DNA from: Candidimonas humi
GTDB taxonomy: Bacteria > Pseudomonadota > Gammaproteobacteria > Burkholderiales > Burkholderiaceae_B
DNA length: 64,000 bases
NCBI RefSeq assembly: GCF_019166065.1
Contig: NZ_JAHTBN010000001.1
Span: 733,858-797,857 of the forward strand
Reading direction: 5' to 3'
Positions 17,572 through 26,586 of this stretch are shown in pieces; the stretch's first letter is position 1, and each line of letters starts with the position of its first letter. A program made the translations under genes and the position numbers. Below the pieces are notes generated by a model that saw only the letters and a program-made list of their open reading frames with translations, had not been told where the DNA came from and made no database searches.

Positions 17572-18531
17572 ATGAATAAAAAACGGGACAGTAATTCTTC
17601 TCCGATACCCATGCCAAGAAAAATCCCCCCCATGAACCCCCTGCGGGCGTTCTATGTGGTCGCTCGAACCAATAGCCTGACCAAGGCCGCCAAGGAGCTG
17701 CATGTCGGCCAGTCGGCCATCAGCAAGCAGCTCGACGTGCTGGAGAAATATTTCGGCGTCAAGCTGTTCCGGCGCGAACAGCGCGGCATCAGCCTGACGG
17801 ACATAGGCCAGGAACTCGCCGAACGGGTCGTGCCCGCGTTCGACCAGATCCTGGACGCCGCCGCCAGCCTCACCGAACGCAGCAACGACAGCAAGATCCG
17901 GGTCCATACCTACACGACCTTTGCCGCAAAGTGGCTCATTCCCCGGCTGGAAGACTTTCACAAGCAGTATCCCAAGCTGTCGGTCTTGATCATCGCCTCG
18001 GTCGACGAGGTGAATTTCGAGAAAGACCGCATCGACTTCAGCATACAACTCGGCCGGGGCACTCGGCCGGGGCTGGAAGTGGATCTGCTGTTCGACGACA
18101 TCATCGAGCCGGTATGCAGCCAGGGCTTTCTGCGTAAACACGCGCCGGAAACCGCCTACCCCCAGGCGGTGCTGCGCACGCGCCTGCTGGATTCCCATTA
18201 CCGTCCCAAGAGCGACTGGCTCATGTGGGCCAAGGCTTGCAACTACGAAAACGACATCGCCGACACCCCGCACATGAGCTTCAGCAGCTCGGTACTGACC
18301 TGGCAAGCTGCGATGGACGGGCTGGGCGTGGCCATCGGGCAGATGGCTCTGCTGACCGAAGACATCAAGGAAGGCAATTTGGTAGCCCCGTTCCACCAGC
18401 CGGTGCGCACGGGGCTTTCCTTCCATCTGCTGCGGCCCAGGGTGCAGCGCGAAGCACGAAAGATCGTACTGTTTCGCGACTGGATCCTGGCGCAAGCCGC
18501 AGCAACCCGGCCTTATCTGCCGGACTGCTGA
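17572..18531 (+). CDS. LysR-family transcriptional regulator
   Basis: LysR regulator, 319 residues from the ATG at 17572. ATGs at 17611 and 17632 are also in frame; the last gives the usual 299 residues and begins directly at the helix-turn-helix, so the true start is open and none has a strong ribosome site. The DNA-binding domain reads MNPLRAFYVVARTNSLTKAA, with a QSAISKQLDVLEKYFGVKLF recognition region. The effector domain has the GcvA-like pattern TTFAAKWLIPRLEDFHKQYP. It follows the VOC gene by 161 bases and converges on the acyl-CoA dehydrogenase. It may control the upstream cluster or the divergent operons beyond; no operator was identified. The 161-base gap holds no gene. Confidence 0.83.
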   Translation: MNKKRDSNSSPIPMPRKIPPMNPLRAFYVVARTNSLTKAAKELHVGQSAISKQLDVLEKYFGVKLFRREQRGISLTDIGQELAERVVPAFDQILDAAASLTERSNDSKIRVHTYTTFAAKWLIPRLEDFHKQYPKLSVLIIASVDEVNFEKDRIDFSIQLGRGTRPGLEVDLLFDDIIEPVCSQGFLRKHAPETAYPQAVLRTRLLDSHYRPKSDWLMWAKACNYENDIADTPHMSFSSSVLTWQAAMDGLGVAIGQMALLTEDIKEGNLVAPFHQPVRTGLSFHLLRPRVQREARKIVLFRDWILAQAAATRPYLPDC

Positions 18532-18557
18532 CTACGCCTCTTCTGACTGCGCCTCTT
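18528..18557. repeat. Tandem 15-bp direct repeat between convergent genes
   Basis: Two adjacent copies of CTGACTACGCCTCTT, differing at one position, span the LysR stop region and the last base pairs of the acyl-CoA dehydrogenase gene. It is a simple tandem duplication with no T-run. Confidence 0.85.
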
Positions 18558-19719
18558 ATTTGGCGGCGGGCTTCGGGGCGCGCTGCGAGAAGGTTCGGCC
18601 GAACACGCCTTCCGCGATGCGGTTCTTGAGTATTTCGACGGAGCCGCCCGCGATCATCCAGCCGCGGGTGCGGCGCACGCAGTATTCCACCAGTGCTTCC
18701 TGGCTGAAGCCCATACCGCCCATGACTTGCATGGCGTCGTTGGAAACCTCCCAGCCGGCAAGATTGCAGGCCAGCTTCGCCATGGCGGTGGATTGGGCAC
18801 TGGGCAGGCCGTGCTCGCCTTCCAGGGCTGCCTTGTAGAGCAGCAACTGGGCCTGTTCCAGCTTCATCCACATGTCGGCGAACTTCCATTGCAGGCCCTG
18901 GAATTCGCATAATTCCCGGCCGAACTGCTTGCGCACCATGGCGTGCTCGCGCGCCGCATTGAACGCATACCGGCCCAAGGCCAAGGCGCGCGACGCATTC
19001 CCCAGGCGTTCGACATTGAAACCGGAAATCTGCTTCTTGAAGCCGCCCGCGCCCAGCAACAGGTTTTCTTTGGGCACCCGGCAGTTGTCGAAATACAATT
19101 GCGACCACTGCTCGCCGTTCATGAAGTTCGAGGGCGTGCCGACCTGGAAGCCCGGCGCTCCTTTTTCGACGAGTATGGACCCTATGCCGCCCACCCCGGG
19201 CCCGAACCGCACATAGATCAGGAACAGCTCGGCTTCGGGGCTGTGCGTGGAGAACACCTTGCTGCCGTTGATGACGTAATGATCGCCATCGAGCACGGCC
19301 GAGGTCTTCAAGTCGGTTGCCGCCGAACCGGCGTCCGGCTCCGTCATGCCCAGCGATATCAGTTTCTTGCCGGCCAGCAGGTCGGGGAGAAACCTGGCCT
19401 TTTGTTCCGCGTTGGCATATTCGACAAAAGTGCGGATGGGCCCGAAATTACCCGCCTGCACGATATCGGCGCTGCGCGGACAGACCAGGGCCACCTGCTG
19501 TATGGCCAGCACGGAATGCATCAAAGAACCGCCCTGCCCTCCGTCCTCTTCGGGAAAAGCGATGCCCAGCAAACCTTGTTTGGCCATCAGTTGCGCATCC
19601 GCCCATGGATAGTGCGGCGAGTGGGCGCGTTCGAGCGCGCCTGCAGCCAGTTTGTCCTGGGCGAAACGCGCCACGCTGTCGGAGAACGCTTGATATTCTT
19701 CTGAAAGAGTAAAGTTCAT
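18556..19719 (-). CDS. Acyl-CoA dehydrogenase
   Basis: FAD-dependent acyl-CoA dehydrogenase of 387 residues. The N-terminal helical domain has HSVLAIQQVALVCPRSADIV. The FAD/substrate beta-domain carries the signature LGMTEPDAGSAATDLKT and the VFSTHSPEA turn. The C-terminal helical domain includes GNASRALALGRYAFNAA and ends in MIAGGSVEILKNRIAEGVF. The usual YEGT catalytic Glu position reads IAGG, as in the subfamilies where the base sits on helix G, so activity is not excluded. ATG 19719 is chosen because upstream in-frame sequence shows no homology. It is last in a minus-strand group with a Bug receptor, an aldehyde dehydrogenase and a hydroxyacid dehydrogenase, consistent with breakdown of a branched or short acyl chain. 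Confidence 0.88.
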   Translation of the reverse strand: MNFTLSEEYQAFSDSVARFAQDKLAAGALERAHSPHYPWADAQLMAKQGLLGIAFPEEDGGQGGSLMHSVLAIQQVALVCPRSADIVQAGNFGPIRTFVEYANAEQKARFLPDLLAGKKLISLGMTEPDAGSAATDLKTSAVLDGDHYVINGSKVFSTHSPEAELFLIYVRFGPGVGGIGSILVEKGAPGFQVGTPSNFMNGEQWSQLYFDNCRVPKENLLLGAGGFKKQISGFNVERLGNASRALALGRYAFNAAREHAMVRKQFGRELCEFQGLQWKFADMWMKLEQAQLLLYKAALEGEHGLPSAQSTAMAKLACNLAGWEVSNDAMQVMGGMGFSQEALVEYCVRRTRGWMIAGGSVEILKNRIAEGVFGRTFSQRAPKPAAK

Positions 19720-19875
19720 GAAAATCTTGGCAGTGGTTTTGGGTAATCGGAGTAGCCGGGCGCCCGGCGCGCCCAGGTCTGGTAATTCAGGCGTCGAGCA
19801 AGCAATGCTTGCTCGAATACGCACGCGCGAGGCCCGTGTTGCGAGGCATCCCCGCGCGGCGAAGACGCAAATCTT

Positions 19876-20784
19876 TCAATGCGCAAGGCCCGGCGCATCG
19901 CCGGCATCCCGGTCTTCTGAAATGACCTTGAGGATCACCGGATAGTAATTGTCCTTGAAACCCGCATCGATGGCCTTCTGCAACTGGCGTGCGGTCAGGC
20001 CCGTCAATTCGTTGTCCAGGCTGACGTTGTCCGAAAGCGTGATCGCCAGCTTCAGATCCTTGAGCGCGTAGGCGGCGGAAAACATTTTTTCCGGAAAGAC
20101 GTCTTTTGCCAGATATTCCGCGCCCGTCAGTTGCAAGGCGAATGAGGCCGCCGACCCCAGCCCCAGCGTCCGGGCCAGCAAGTCCTTGGAAACCCCCGAT
20201 CGCTCGGAAATGGCAAAAGCCATTGCCAGGGCGTGCACGGTATTGACCAGAACCATATTGTTCATGATCTTGGCAACCTGGCCCGCGCCGGTAAGGCCGC
20301 AAAGCACGACATCGCTGCCCATGCAATCCAGATAAGGCTTCAGGGCGGCGAACCGGGCTTCGGCGGCTCCCACCGTGATCAGCAGGGTTCCGTTCTGGGC
20401 GGCGGCCCGGCTCCTGGCCACCGGCGCATCCGCGAACCCCACGCCCTCGGCTTCGAGGCGCTGCGCCAGCCGGCGCGTGCGATCTACATCGCTGGTGCTC
20501 ATGTCGACGATAGTCTTCAATGCACCGTGTTGCTCCAGCATGCCTCCGGCACCGAGGCACACGTGCTCCACCTGGTCGATGGACGGCAGCGACAGGAAGA
20601 CGATCTCCGCCTTCGATGCGATCTCGGCAATATTGCTGGCTACCACGCCCGCTTCGGCCAAGGCGCGAACATTATCCATGTCGAGGTCGGCCGCCAGGAC
20701 TTTGCAGCCCGACTTCCTGGCCAGGTTCGCGCACATCCCCTTGCCCATGGCGCCCACGCCGATAAAGCCCAGTGTCGGTTTCAT
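19876..20784 (-). CDS. 3-hydroxyisobutyrate dehydrogenase-like NAD(P)-dependent oxidoreductase
   Basis: Beta-hydroxyacid dehydrogenase of 302 residues, oxidising a 3-hydroxy acid to the semialdehyde or 3-oxo acid with NAD(P). The N-terminal Rossmann motif is GFIGVGAMGKGM. The substrate loop reads DAPVARSRAAA instead of the common DAPVSGG. The catalytic Lys is in AGQVAKIMNN, followed by the all-helical C-terminal domain. The start codon overlaps the aldehyde dehydrogenase stop (ATGA) and has a strong AAGGAGG site, so the two are translationally coupled. A 156-base gap with no gene separates it from the acyl-CoA dehydrogenase. Together with that neighbour, its product may be a semialdehyde. The substrate is not determined. 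Confidence 0.87.
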   Translation of the reverse strand: MKPTLGFIGVGAMGKGMCANLARKSGCKVLAADLDMDNVRALAEAGVVASNIAEIASKAEIVFLSLPSIDQVEHVCLGAGGMLEQHGALKTIVDMSTSDVDRTRRLAQRLEAEGVGFADAPVARSRAAAQNGTLLITVGAAEARFAALKPYLDCMGSDVVLCGLTGAGQVAKIMNNMVLVNTVHALAMAFAISERSGVSKDLLARTLGLGSAASFALQLTGAEYLAKDVFPEKMFSAAYALKDLKLAITLSDNVSLDNELTGLTARQLQKAIDAGFKDNYYPVILKVISEDRDAGDAPGLAH

Positions 20785-22211
20785 TCCAGTCCTCCTTGGC
20801 GCACGCACTTCACCCGCAGGAATTCGCGCAAGCCTTCTATGCCCCCTTCCGAACCGAGGCCGCTGTCCTTGTAGCCGCCGAACGGAGTTTCCGGCAAGGA
20901 AGCCTGCAGCTCGTTGATGCACACCACGCCGCTCTGGATTTCGCCTGCGAAGCGATGCGCCAGCTTCAGGTCGTTGGTGAATGCATAAGCGGCCAGGCCA
21001 AAAGGCAAGGCATTCGCCGCATCCAGCGCTTCGTCGGCGCTTTTTACCGGGATCATCAAGGCGACGGGGCCGAAAGGCTCGATCCTGCAGGCGTCCGGCG
21101 CCTGGTCGTGCACGGCGAGCACAGTCGGCTCGTAGAAATAGCCGGGCAGATCCATGGCCTTGCCGCCGGCCAGCAGCTTCGCCCCCGATTCCGTGGCGTT
21201 GGCGACCAGGCGATCGATCGCATCCCGGCGGCGCTGGTTCTTCAAGGGCCCCATTTGCGCCTGCGGGTCGAACGGGTCCATGACTCGCAGCCGCCGCACG
21301 CATTCGACGAAGCTCTGGCAAAACTTGTCGTAGATCTTTTCGTGAATGAGGAAACGAGTGGGCGATGTGCAGACCTGCCCGCCGTTGCGGAACTTGGTCG
21401 CCACGGTCGCCTGGGCTACCTTCTCGATGTCCACGTCGTGCCAGACGATGACGGGCGCATGCCCGCCAAGTTCCAGCGTGGCCTTTTTCATATGCAGGGC
21501 CGCCTTGGCGCCTACTTGCTTGCCGACCGCGGTAGCACCCGTGAAAGTGATCATCGCCACGTCGGGGGAAACGCAAAGCTGGTCGACGATCTGGGGCGCA
21601 TCGCCGAACACCATGTTGACCGTTCCTGCCGGCAATCCCGCGCGCTGTATGGCCTGCGCGATAAGCAGCGCGACCCCTGCGGTTTCCTCGGAAGGCTTGA
21701 TCACTATGGTGCAGCCCGCGGCCAGGGCGGCGCTGATCTTGCGCGACGGGGTAATGGCCGGAGCGTTCCAGCCCGACACCCCCGCCACCACGCCATAGGG
21801 CTCGAGCCGGGCGAGCTGTTCAATGCCCGGGGCCCGCGCCGGAATCAGCCGGCCGTACAGGCGCCTGGCTTCCTCGGCGGCCCACTCGAACATTTCGGCG
21901 GCCACGTCCACTTCTTTCTGGGCCTCGCCCAGGGGCTTGCCGAGCTCCGTGGTGATCTGCCTGGCCAGATTGTCGCGATCCAGGCGCATTTCGACGGCGA
22001 CCTTGCGCAACAAGTCCGAACGCTGCTTGGCCCCCGTCTTTTTCCACGAACGGAACGCCTGGCCCGCGCATTCGATGGCGCGCTGCACGTCTTGCGCCGA
22101 AGCCATGCGCAACTGGCCGATCACCTGCGCGGTAGAGGGCGACACGACCTCCAGCGTTTCCTGCGAAGAACCTGCGCAAAACTCTCCATTGATGAATTGT
22201 GAATAGTCCAT
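20781..22211 (-). CDS. NAD(P)-dependent aldehyde dehydrogenase
   Basis: Aldehyde dehydrogenase of 476 residues. Key features are the oxyanion region SGWNAPAITPSRK, cofactor motif FTGATAVGK, the general base in ATLELGGHAP, the nucleophile in NGGQVCTSPTR, and the EPFGPV and PFGGYKDSG motifs. ATG 22211 is preceded by AGGAG at 7-base spacing; a TTG six bases earlier would sit almost on that site, so it was rejected. The gene follows the Bug receptor by 14 bases and overlaps the hydroxyacid dehydrogenase by 4, so all three form one operon. The family resembles succinate-semialdehyde and betaine-aldehyde-type dehydrogenases. In this context it probably oxidises the semialdehyde made by its coupled partner. 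Confidence 0.89.
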   Translation of the reverse strand: MDYSQFINGEFCAGSSQETLEVVSPSTAQVIGQLRMASAQDVQRAIECAGQAFRSWKKTGAKQRSDLLRKVAVEMRLDRDNLARQITTELGKPLGEAQKEVDVAAEMFEWAAEEARRLYGRLIPARAPGIEQLARLEPYGVVAGVSGWNAPAITPSRKISAALAAGCTIVIKPSEETAGVALLIAQAIQRAGLPAGTVNMVFGDAPQIVDQLCVSPDVAMITFTGATAVGKQVGAKAALHMKKATLELGGHAPVIVWHDVDIEKVAQATVATKFRNGGQVCTSPTRFLIHEKIYDKFCQSFVECVRRLRVMDPFDPQAQMGPLKNQRRRDAIDRLVANATESGAKLLAGGKAMDLPGYFYEPTVLAVHDQAPDACRIEPFGPVALMIPVKSADEALDAANALPFGLAAYAFTNDLKLAHRFAGEIQSGVVCINELQASLPETPFGGYKDSGLGSEGGIEGLREFLRVKCVRQGGLE

Positions 22212-22225
22212 GGACAAGCTCCTGC

Positions 22226-23215
22226 TTACTCAATAACGATATGCGATTTCTTGATGATGCCTTCCCAGCGCGAGGACTGATCCTGAATATATTGTTTGAA
22301 TTGCTCGGGCGTACTGGAATAAGGGTATTCATCCAGCTTGAGCAATTTCGCCTTCACCTCGGGGTCGGACATGATCTGGTTCACTGCAGTATTCAGCGTG
22401 GCCACGATTTCCTTGGGCATGCCGGCAGGCCCCATCAGGCCATTCCACGGTTCCGCTGCGTAGCCGGGGATTTCCTTCTGGCCGATAACCATCACGCCTT
22501 GCACACCCTTGTCCGGCGACGAACTGGCCGACGCCAGGATACGCAGCTTGCCCGCCCGGACCTGGGGCAGGGCGACCACGCCGGCCAGCAGCGCAAAATC
22601 CACGCGCCCGGCGATCAGATCCGTGACCGCGGCCGAATCCCCCTTATAAGGCACATGCATGGCATTGATATGCGTTTCGCTCTTCAGCCACTCGGCCGCA
22701 AGGTGATTGACTGCGCCGGTGCCCGCGGAAGCAAAGCTCAAGCGGCTGTCCTTCTCGCGGCCATAGGCGATCAGGTCACTGAAGTTCTTGAATTTGGAAT
22801 CGGCGGGCACCACCAGATAATACGGATAGCTGGCGACCAGGGCGATAGGCGTAAAGTCCCTGATCGCATCGTATTCGATGCCTTTTTGAATATACGGAAT
22901 GATAGAAAGCGTGCTGCTGCTGCCCAGCATCAGCGTGTAGCCGTCGGGCGCCCTCTTTCTTACAAGATTCGCCGCCACCGCGCCGCTCGCGCCCGCCCGG
23001 TTTTCCACTATGAAACTCTGGCCGAATTTCTGGCCCAGTTTTTCGGCCAGCAATCTGCCCACCATGTCGGTGGGGCCGCCGGCGGAAAATCCAATATAAA
23101 TAGTGACCGGCTTGTCGGGATAAGCGGCGGCCTGCGCAGGCGCCGATGCCGAAAACACTCCCGCGCCCATGCACAGGGCGGCCAGGCCCAATACTACGCG
23201 ACGATTCATAAGCAC
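22226..23215 (-). CDS. Bug/TctC-family periplasmic solute-binding protein
   Basis: Periplasmic receptor of 329 residues with a signal peptide ending APAQAAA. Mature landmarks are YPDKPVTIYIGFSAGGPTDM, the ENRAGASGAVA loop, GTGAVNHLAAEWL and HVPYKGDSAA, all typical of Bug proteins. GTG at 23215 is favoured as start because AGGAG stands 6 bases upstream; ATG at 23209 would be 12 bases away. It opens the minus-strand catabolic operon and no TctAB permease genes are near, so it is an orphan receptor. Its ligand is likely the carboxylate degraded by the downstream dehydrogenases. Confidence 0.9.
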   Translation of the reverse strand: MLMNRRVVLGLAALCMGAGVFSASAPAQAAAYPDKPVTIYIGFSAGGPTDMVGRLLAEKLGQKFGQSFIVENRAGASGAVAANLVRKRAPDGYTLMLGSSSTLSIIPYIQKGIEYDAIRDFTPIALVASYPYYLVVPADSKFKNFSDLIAYGREKDSRLSFASAGTGAVNHLAAEWLKSETHINAMHVPYKGDSAAVTDLIAGRVDFALLAGVVALPQVRAGKLRILASASSSPDKGVQGVMVIGQKEIPGYAAEPWNGLMGPAGMPKEIVATLNTAVNQIMSDPEVKAKLLKLDEYPYSSTPEQFKQYIQDQSSRWEGIIKKSHIVIE

Positions 23216-23405
23216 ATTGATCTCCTCGATTTATTTTGCAGTGCTCTGCAATTCCAATTCTGACGAGGGCAAAGTCTATCAACGTTTAAAAACCGCCAGC
23301 GTACACATTTTGTCTGTCTGTTATTCCATATCCGACTATGAGCATCGCCCAGCTCGTTCGGTGCCCGCGGCCGTCCTAGGCATATGGCGCAAAACGATCG
23401 CCAGC

Positions 23406-23420
23406 TCTCAGATCATGAGA
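23406..23420. promoter_or_regulatory. Palindrome in the divergent promoter region
   Basis: Perfect 5-bp arms TCTCA-N5-TGAGA in the AT-rich 292-base space between the two divergent catabolic operons (23216-23507). It could be an operator shared by both. No other gene or site was recognised in this gap. Confidence 0.35.
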
Positions 23421-23507
23421 TTCCAAAATGTCATATTAGCCAGAAAAAATGTCGCCTCCGGGGCTGGATATTCATCGATAAACTCTAGCCAACATTCAGG
23501 GGGTGCA

Positions 23508-24398
23508 ATGAATATCGGATTTATAGGACTCGGCAGAATGGGATTTCCGCTGGCGAAGTCCTTGATAAAGAATGGCGAAACCGTCACCGTATACGATTTG
23601 AATATCGATGCTGCGAAAAAACTGGAAAAAGATGGGGCGACAGTGGCGGGGAATATTCCCGAGCTGTGCAAATCCTCTGATCTGATTTTTACGATGCTGC
23701 CCGGCCCGCCACAGGTGAAGGCAGTCGCGCTGGGCGAGAACGGCATCATCGCAAATATGAAGGCGGACGCCATCTATATAGACATGAGCACGGTCGACGT
23801 GGACACCGTCGATATGCTGCGCGAGGAATTCACCAACAAAGGCATCGCATTCGGCGATGCCCCCGTCGGCCGCCTGGCCATGCATGCCGACAGGGGCGAA
23901 TCCCTTTTCATGCTGGGCATAGACGAAAAGCATTACTCCAGAGTCGAGCCCATCCTGCTCAAAATGGGAACGACCATTTACCACTGCGGCAAGGCCGGCG
24001 ACGGAACCAGGACCAAATTGATCAATAACATGATGGTTCTGTGTTATTGCCAGATCAACTCGGAAGCCCTGGTATTGGCCAAAGCGCTAGGCCTGGACCT
24101 GAAAAACACATTCGACGTTCTGACCAATACTACGGCCAGCAACGGACAGCTCAAGCAAAAATGGCCGCAAAAGGTCTTGAAGGGAGACCTGACGCCCGGC
24201 TTCGATATCGCCTTGGGCTACAAGGACATTTCGCTGGCCTCGAATGCCGGAGCGGCAAGCCGGATCGCCTTGCCGCTATGCGATATCACAAAAAATATTT
24301 TCCGGATGGCATTGGCCGCGGAAAATTCGGGCAAGGACACTTCCTGCATCACGGATTTCTGGGCCGAGACCAACGGTGTGGACAAACCGCGGCTCTAG
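23508..24398 (+). CDS. Second 3-hydroxyisobutyrate dehydrogenase-like oxidoreductase
   Basis: Beta-hydroxyacid dehydrogenase of 296 residues. The Rossmann motif is GFIGLGRMGFPLAKSL, the substrate loop GDAPVGRLAMHADRG departs from DAPVSGG, and the catalytic Lys lies in GDGTRTKLINNMM. It is clearly homologous to, but divergent from, the gene at 19876-20784, and both deviate at the same loop. ATG 23508 is preceded by AGGGGG; longer in-frame sequence upstream has no homology. Base composition here is less GC-rich than most of the window, hinting at a different history. It opens the plus-strand operon divergent from the Bug operon. The two enzymes may act on successive or alternative hydroxy-acids of the same pathway. 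Confidence 0.87.
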   Translation: MNIGFIGLGRMGFPLAKSLIKNGETVTVYDLNIDAAKKLEKDGATVAGNIPELCKSSDLIFTMLPGPPQVKAVALGENGIIANMKADAIYIDMSTVDVDTVDMLREEFTNKGIAFGDAPVGRLAMHADRGESLFMLGIDEKHYSRVEPILLKMGTTIYHCGKAGDGTRTKLINNMMVLCYCQINSEALVLAKALGLDLKNTFDVLTNTTASNGQLKQKWPQKVLKGDLTPGFDIALGYKDISLASNAGAASRIALPLCDITKNIFRMALAAENSGKDTSCITDFWAETNGVDKPRL

Positions 24399-24507
24399 GG
24401 CCTGTTGACGCTAAAAAGTGGCGCCGCAATTTTCCGAAACAGGCGCCGGCCGCGATTTGCATATTGCGGCGCCATTTTCGGGATTCGAGATTATTCAGGA
24501 GACAATA

Positions 24508-25722
24508 ATGCACACCAAGAGAATTTTTGCCTTGGCCGGACTCGGCTTCGCCATCTTCGGGGCATCGGCATGCGCCGCGCAAGGCATATCCGACGGAGTC
24601 GTGAAAATCGGGGTCCTGACGGACATGTCGGGCGCCTATTCCGGAAACGTGGGGCCGGGCTCGGTACTGGCTTCCAAGCTGGCCATCGAGGAATTCGGCG
24701 GCAAGGTGCTGGGCAAGCCCATCGAACTGGTGGTCGCCGATCATTTGAACAAGACCGACGTGGCGGCATCCAAAGCCAGGGAATGGTTCGATCGCGACAA
24801 GGTCGACGTCATCACCGAACTGGGCAACAGCGCCGTGGCGCTGGCCGTAATGAATATTGCGCAATCCAAGCACCGCATGACCATGGTTACCGGGGCCGGC
24901 GCGACCAAGATTTCCAGCGAGGAATGCAAGCCCACCAATGTGCAGTGGGTCTATGATACCTATGCGCTCGCCAAGGTGGGCACCATGCCGCTGGTGGAGT
25001 CGGGCACCAAGACCTGGTATTTCATCACGGCGGACTATTCCTTCGGGCACTCGCTGGAAAAAGACGGCGCGCGCTTCATCAAAGAGGCCGGCGGCAAGGT
25101 GCTGGGTTCTTCCCGCTATCCTTTCCCCGGCACCGATTTCGCCTCGTACCTGCTGTCCGCGCAATCCAGCGGCGCGCAGGGCGTAGCCTTCGCCAGCGCG
25201 GGGGCCGATCTGCAGAACGAAATCAAGCAGGCCAACGAATTCGGGCTGACCAAGCGGCAGAAACTCGTCGCCATGCTCATGAGCATCACCGACGTGCACG
25301 GCGTCGGCCTGAAGGCCGCGCAGAACATGCATTTCGCGGAAACTTTCTATTGGAACCTGGATGACGAGTCCAGGAAGTTCGCCGAACGCTTCTACAAAAA
25401 GGCGGGCAAAATGCCGACCGCCCTGCAAGCCGGGCAATATTCCGCCGTGCTGAACTATCTGCGGGCCGTGCAGAAATCGGGCAGCGACGATGTCACGGAT
25501 GTCATGAAAACCCTGCGCAGCATGCCCATACACGACGCCTTTGCGCGCCATGCCAAGCTGCGAGCCGACGGGAAGCTGATACACGACCTGTACGTCGTCT
25601 CGGTCAAGTCGCCCGAAGAATCGAAGCAGCCCTGGGATTACTACAACATCCTGAAGACGGTGCCGGGGGACCAGGCATTCATGCCGCTGTCCGAAAGCAA
25701 ATGCCCCCTGGTAAAGCAATGA
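24508..25722 (+). CDS. LivK-type ABC transporter substrate-binding protein
   Basis: Periplasmic type-I binding protein of 404 residues in the branched-chain amino acid/amide family. The signal peptide ends ASACAAQG, and a lipobox-like SACA is visible. The mature fold begins VVKIGVLTDMSGAYSGNVGP, with the hinge pattern VADHLNKTDVAASKAREWF and a C-terminal tail with NILKTVPGDQAF. ATG 24508 is preceded by CAGGAGACAATA, a good ribosome site. No LivHMGF permease genes follow, so this is a second orphan receptor, of a family unrelated to the Bug protein across the divergent promoter. The ligand may be an amide or aromatic acid. Confidence 0.9.
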   Translation: MHTKRIFALAGLGFAIFGASACAAQGISDGVVKIGVLTDMSGAYSGNVGPGSVLASKLAIEEFGGKVLGKPIELVVADHLNKTDVAASKAREWFDRDKVDVITELGNSAVALAVMNIAQSKHRMTMVTGAGATKISSEECKPTNVQWVYDTYALAKVGTMPLVESGTKTWYFITADYSFGHSLEKDGARFIKEAGGKVLGSSRYPFPGTDFASYLLSAQSSGAQGVAFASAGADLQNEIKQANEFGLTKRQKLVAMLMSITDVHGVGLKAAQNMHFAETFYWNLDDESRKFAERFYKKAGKMPTALQAGQYSAVLNYLRAVQKSGSDDVTDVMKTLRSMPIHDAFARHAKLRADGKLIHDLYVVSVKSPEESKQPWDYYNILKTVPGDQAFMPLSESKCPLVKQ

Positions 25723-25729
25723 GGCTATC

Positions 25730-26530
25730 ATGGCGGCGCCGCTCTATGAGGTATACGCAATAAAGTATGCAAGCGTGGCGCGCAGGGCCAGCGACAATTT
25801 TCTGCTGCACGATATCCACGACGGCCAGATGGACCTGGATTTCTACTTCTGGCTGATTCGTGGACAGGATCGCACCATGCTGGTCGATACGGGCTTCAGC
25901 GCCTGTTCGGCCTCGCAACGCGGGCGAGCTTTCTCGCAGGAACCCGCGACCGCGCTTGCCCGCTTGCAGGTAAAGCCATCGGACGTCGACACGCTGATCC
26001 TGACGCATTTGCATTACGACCACGCGGGAAATGTGGATGCCTACCAGAATGCCCAGGTTCATCTGCAGGACGCCGAAATGCAATATGCCACCGGCCGGTA
26101 TATGTGCCATGGGGCGCTGCGCCACTTTTTTTCCGTGGAGGATGTCGCGACCGTGCTCAGGCGCGTGTACGACGATAAAGTGTGTTTCCACGACGGCGAC
26201 GCGCAAATTGCGCCGGGCGTTGAACTCTACAAAATAGGCGGCCACACCGCCGGCCTGCAAATCGTACGCGTCCATACGCAGCGGGGCTGGATTGTGCTGG
26301 CTTCCGATGCGATGCACTATTACAGGAATTACGAAGACCGGAACCCCTTCCCCGCGATCCTGCATGTCGGGCACATGATGGAAGGCTACAAGCGCATCGC
26401 CCAATTGGTGGATTCCGATGCGCATATTGTTCCGGGACACGACCCCGAGGTCGCCCGGCGCTATCCGTCTCAGGCAAAGCCGGATAACGGCATCTACCTG
26501 TTGCACGAAGCTCCGTCGGCCATGGAGTAA
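25730..26530 (+). CDS. Metallo-beta-lactamase-fold hydrolase, lactonase-like
   Basis: MBL-fold metalloenzyme of 266 residues of the N-acyl-homoserine-lactonase (AhlD/AttM) type. Zinc ligands are all visible: HLHYDH (His93, His95, Asp97, His98), His172 in GGHTAG, Asp193 in ASDAMHY and His237 in VPGHDPE. The position of Tyr196 after Asp193 matches the tyrosine found in AHL lactonases. It lies 7 bases after the binding protein, with an SCP2-like protein and an alpha/beta hydrolase following. In this catabolic setting it more likely opens a lactone or thioester intermediate than quenches quorum signals. The fold call is firm, the substrate open. Confidence 0.85.
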   Translation: MAAPLYEVYAIKYASVARRASDNFLLHDIHDGQMDLDFYFWLIRGQDRTMLVDTGFSACSASQRGRAFSQEPATALARLQVKPSDVDTLILTHLHYDHAGNVDAYQNAQVHLQDAEMQYATGRYMCHGALRHFFSVEDVATVLRRVYDDKVCFHDGDAQIAPGVELYKIGGHTAGLQIVRVHTQRGWIVLASDAMHYYRNYEDRNPFPAILHVGHMMEGYKRIAQLVDSDAHIVPGHDPEVARRYPSQAKPDNGIYLLHEAPSAME

Positions 26531-26586
26531 GCCGGCGCCCCGGCGCTGCACCCGTGCTCTCAACAAGAATCGAGGAATGGCAAAGC

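Noticed and set aside
25730..26530. Quorum-quenching AHL lactonase
   Set aside because: The fold and zinc ligands fit, but the gene lies inside a catabolic operon with no quorum genes, so only a lactonase-like hydrolase is claimed.
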